Below the pieces are notes generated by a model. That model saw only the letters and a list, made by a program, of their open reading frames with translations, made no database searches and was not told where the DNA came from. The position numbers were made by a program, and so were the translations under genes. From Bugulina stolonifera (Eukaryota > Bryozoa > Gymnolaemata > Cheilostomatida > Bugulidae), in assembly GCA_935421135.1 (NCBI GenBank), contig OW285188.1, positions 19,817,233-19,881,232 of the forward strand: a stretch of DNA of 64,000 nucleotides, read 5' to 3'. Below are positions 63,116 to 64,000 of the stretch, piece after piece (position 1 is the stretch's first letter; each line of letters begins with the position of its first letter).

Positions 63116-63349
63116 ATTGTATAGATGTGATGCCTAGAAGTATTATACGATCCAATCCCAACCAGGCAAGCTGGCAGCGGCTCAGATGAGAGAGTGAGAG
63201 ATTTCTAACTGCTGACTGTTACAATGTAGCCAACTCTATGAAATAGCTTCATTAGCTAGTTTCGAAGACTACGATAGATGTACGAGCTGAACAAGTGAAT
63301 TTTAAATGAGCTCTGTGACACGCTGGGCCAATAAACTTGAGCTGATAAG

Positions 63350-63358
63350 TGTGGGAAT
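63350..63358 (+). promoter_or_regulatory. CSL-binding-like site
   Basis: TGTGGGAAT matches YGTGGGAA, with T at the last position. About 265 bp upstream of the proposed CSL start codon. Confidence 0.35.
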
Positions 63359-63738
63359 TTTTATATGGAGAACGGCTGGTCAAAAATGGTGTATAAGTTG
63401 GTATAAAGATAACACAAGCTGAAGCCAGTACAGTTAGGAAGTACTGATTAGTGTATATTCACTTTAAAAGGATATTTAATTACGCATCTTTGTTATCAGG
63501 TAAAAGATAGCAGTGCAAAAGGTGTATTATTTGTGACTATATATTGAATAGCATGGAATATCATATGACAGCAAGCCATAGTATTCTGCTGTTAAGCATT
63601 AACGCTACTGTTATAATTCCCAAGGGTCTTGTAAAAATGGAAATGTTTTCACATTGCAAATCTGTATCAACTGTTAGTAGGCGGAGCTTATATATATATT
63701 CGTTGATTGGATGCCCAAAGAGCATTTTCTCACGCAGC

Positions 63739-63747
63739 TGTGGGAAA
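63739..63747 (+). promoter_or_regulatory. CSL-binding site
   Basis: TGTGGGAAA, a perfect consensus match, preceded by the E-box-like CAGCTG. E-box plus CSL site pairs occur in Notch target enhancers of other animals. Confidence 0.4.
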
Positions 63748-64000
63748 ATTATTATCAACAAAACGTTACACTTTTTTTATAGATAATGCTATGATTCAAG
63801 AAAGATAATAGATGGCCTATGTATAAACTAAGCTGTGTCATTTGCTAGTACTTCAAATCTAGAGAATTTCTCTAGCTAAAACTAAAAAGCAATTGAGCAG
63901 CGTCAGTGAGCAGGCTATGCTGGATAGGACAAGTCTGGGTGTCTACTACTAATATACATTATACACTAACCAATACTGTTGCCATAGTTCACACAGAAAC

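Larger units (their letters stand above)
63116..64000. other. 5' flank of the CSL gene
   Basis: No gene is supported. ORFs at 63544 (+) and 63561 (-) are mutually overlapping and unrecognised. A TATATATA stretch lies near 63690. The promoter of CSL is probably here, and the CSL-type sites are listed separately. Confidence 0.45.

Overview
The window is animal nuclear DNA: AT-rich, intron-bearing and full of degraded transposons. It carries two genes of metazoan signalling pathways, an ephrin and the Notch-pathway DNA-binding protein CSL (RBPJ/Su(H)). Both are split by GT-AG introns whose phases fit perfectly. The divergent sequences, the compact ephrin with a GPI-like tail, the MITE-rich context and the very frequent palindrome TACATGTA suggest an early-branching metazoan. 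A demosponge is the best guess, but this is inference. There are no bacterial operons, CRISPR arrays or free-standing tRNA/rRNA genes.

Layout. 1-9.7 kb is gene-poor: a fold-back hairpin element, a broken non-LTR retrotransposon, hAT-type non-autonomous transposons with 8-bp target duplications, and a tRNA-derived SINE with a perfect 18-bp duplication. 9.7-17.0 kb on the + strand holds the 3' part of an unrecognised gene. It has at least 15 exons, among them seven copies of a ~50-codon exon. All phases join to one 534-residue reading frame, and the last ~5 kb arose by repeated tandem duplication. Just downstream lies a 2.8-kb, 49-bp tandem satellite (17.33-20.16 kb). It is followed by hairpins, a Harbinger-like MITE, a GC-rich solo LTR, a second SINE copy and a MITE with 65-bp terminal inverted repeats. 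25.8-32.6 kb is mostly featureless apart from one signal-peptide-like exon.

32.7-44.8 kb (+) is a complete 7-exon ephrin gene (296 residues) with a 7.5-kb first intron. 47.7-63.1 kb (-) is the CSL gene in 12 exons (699 residues with the proposed first exon). The RHR-N, beta-trefoil and RHR-C domains are all intact, with a long Ser/Thr-rich N-terminal extension. The two genes converge tail to tail across ~2.9 kb. Perfect or near-perfect CSL recognition sites cluster just upstream of the CSL gene, suggesting autoregulation.

The least explained feature is the cassette-exon gene at 9.7-17.0 kb. Its exons obey a two-phase grammar, so many exon combinations keep the frame. Each repeated exon is followed by a conserved GTTAGT donor that gives an immediate stop if the intron is retained.
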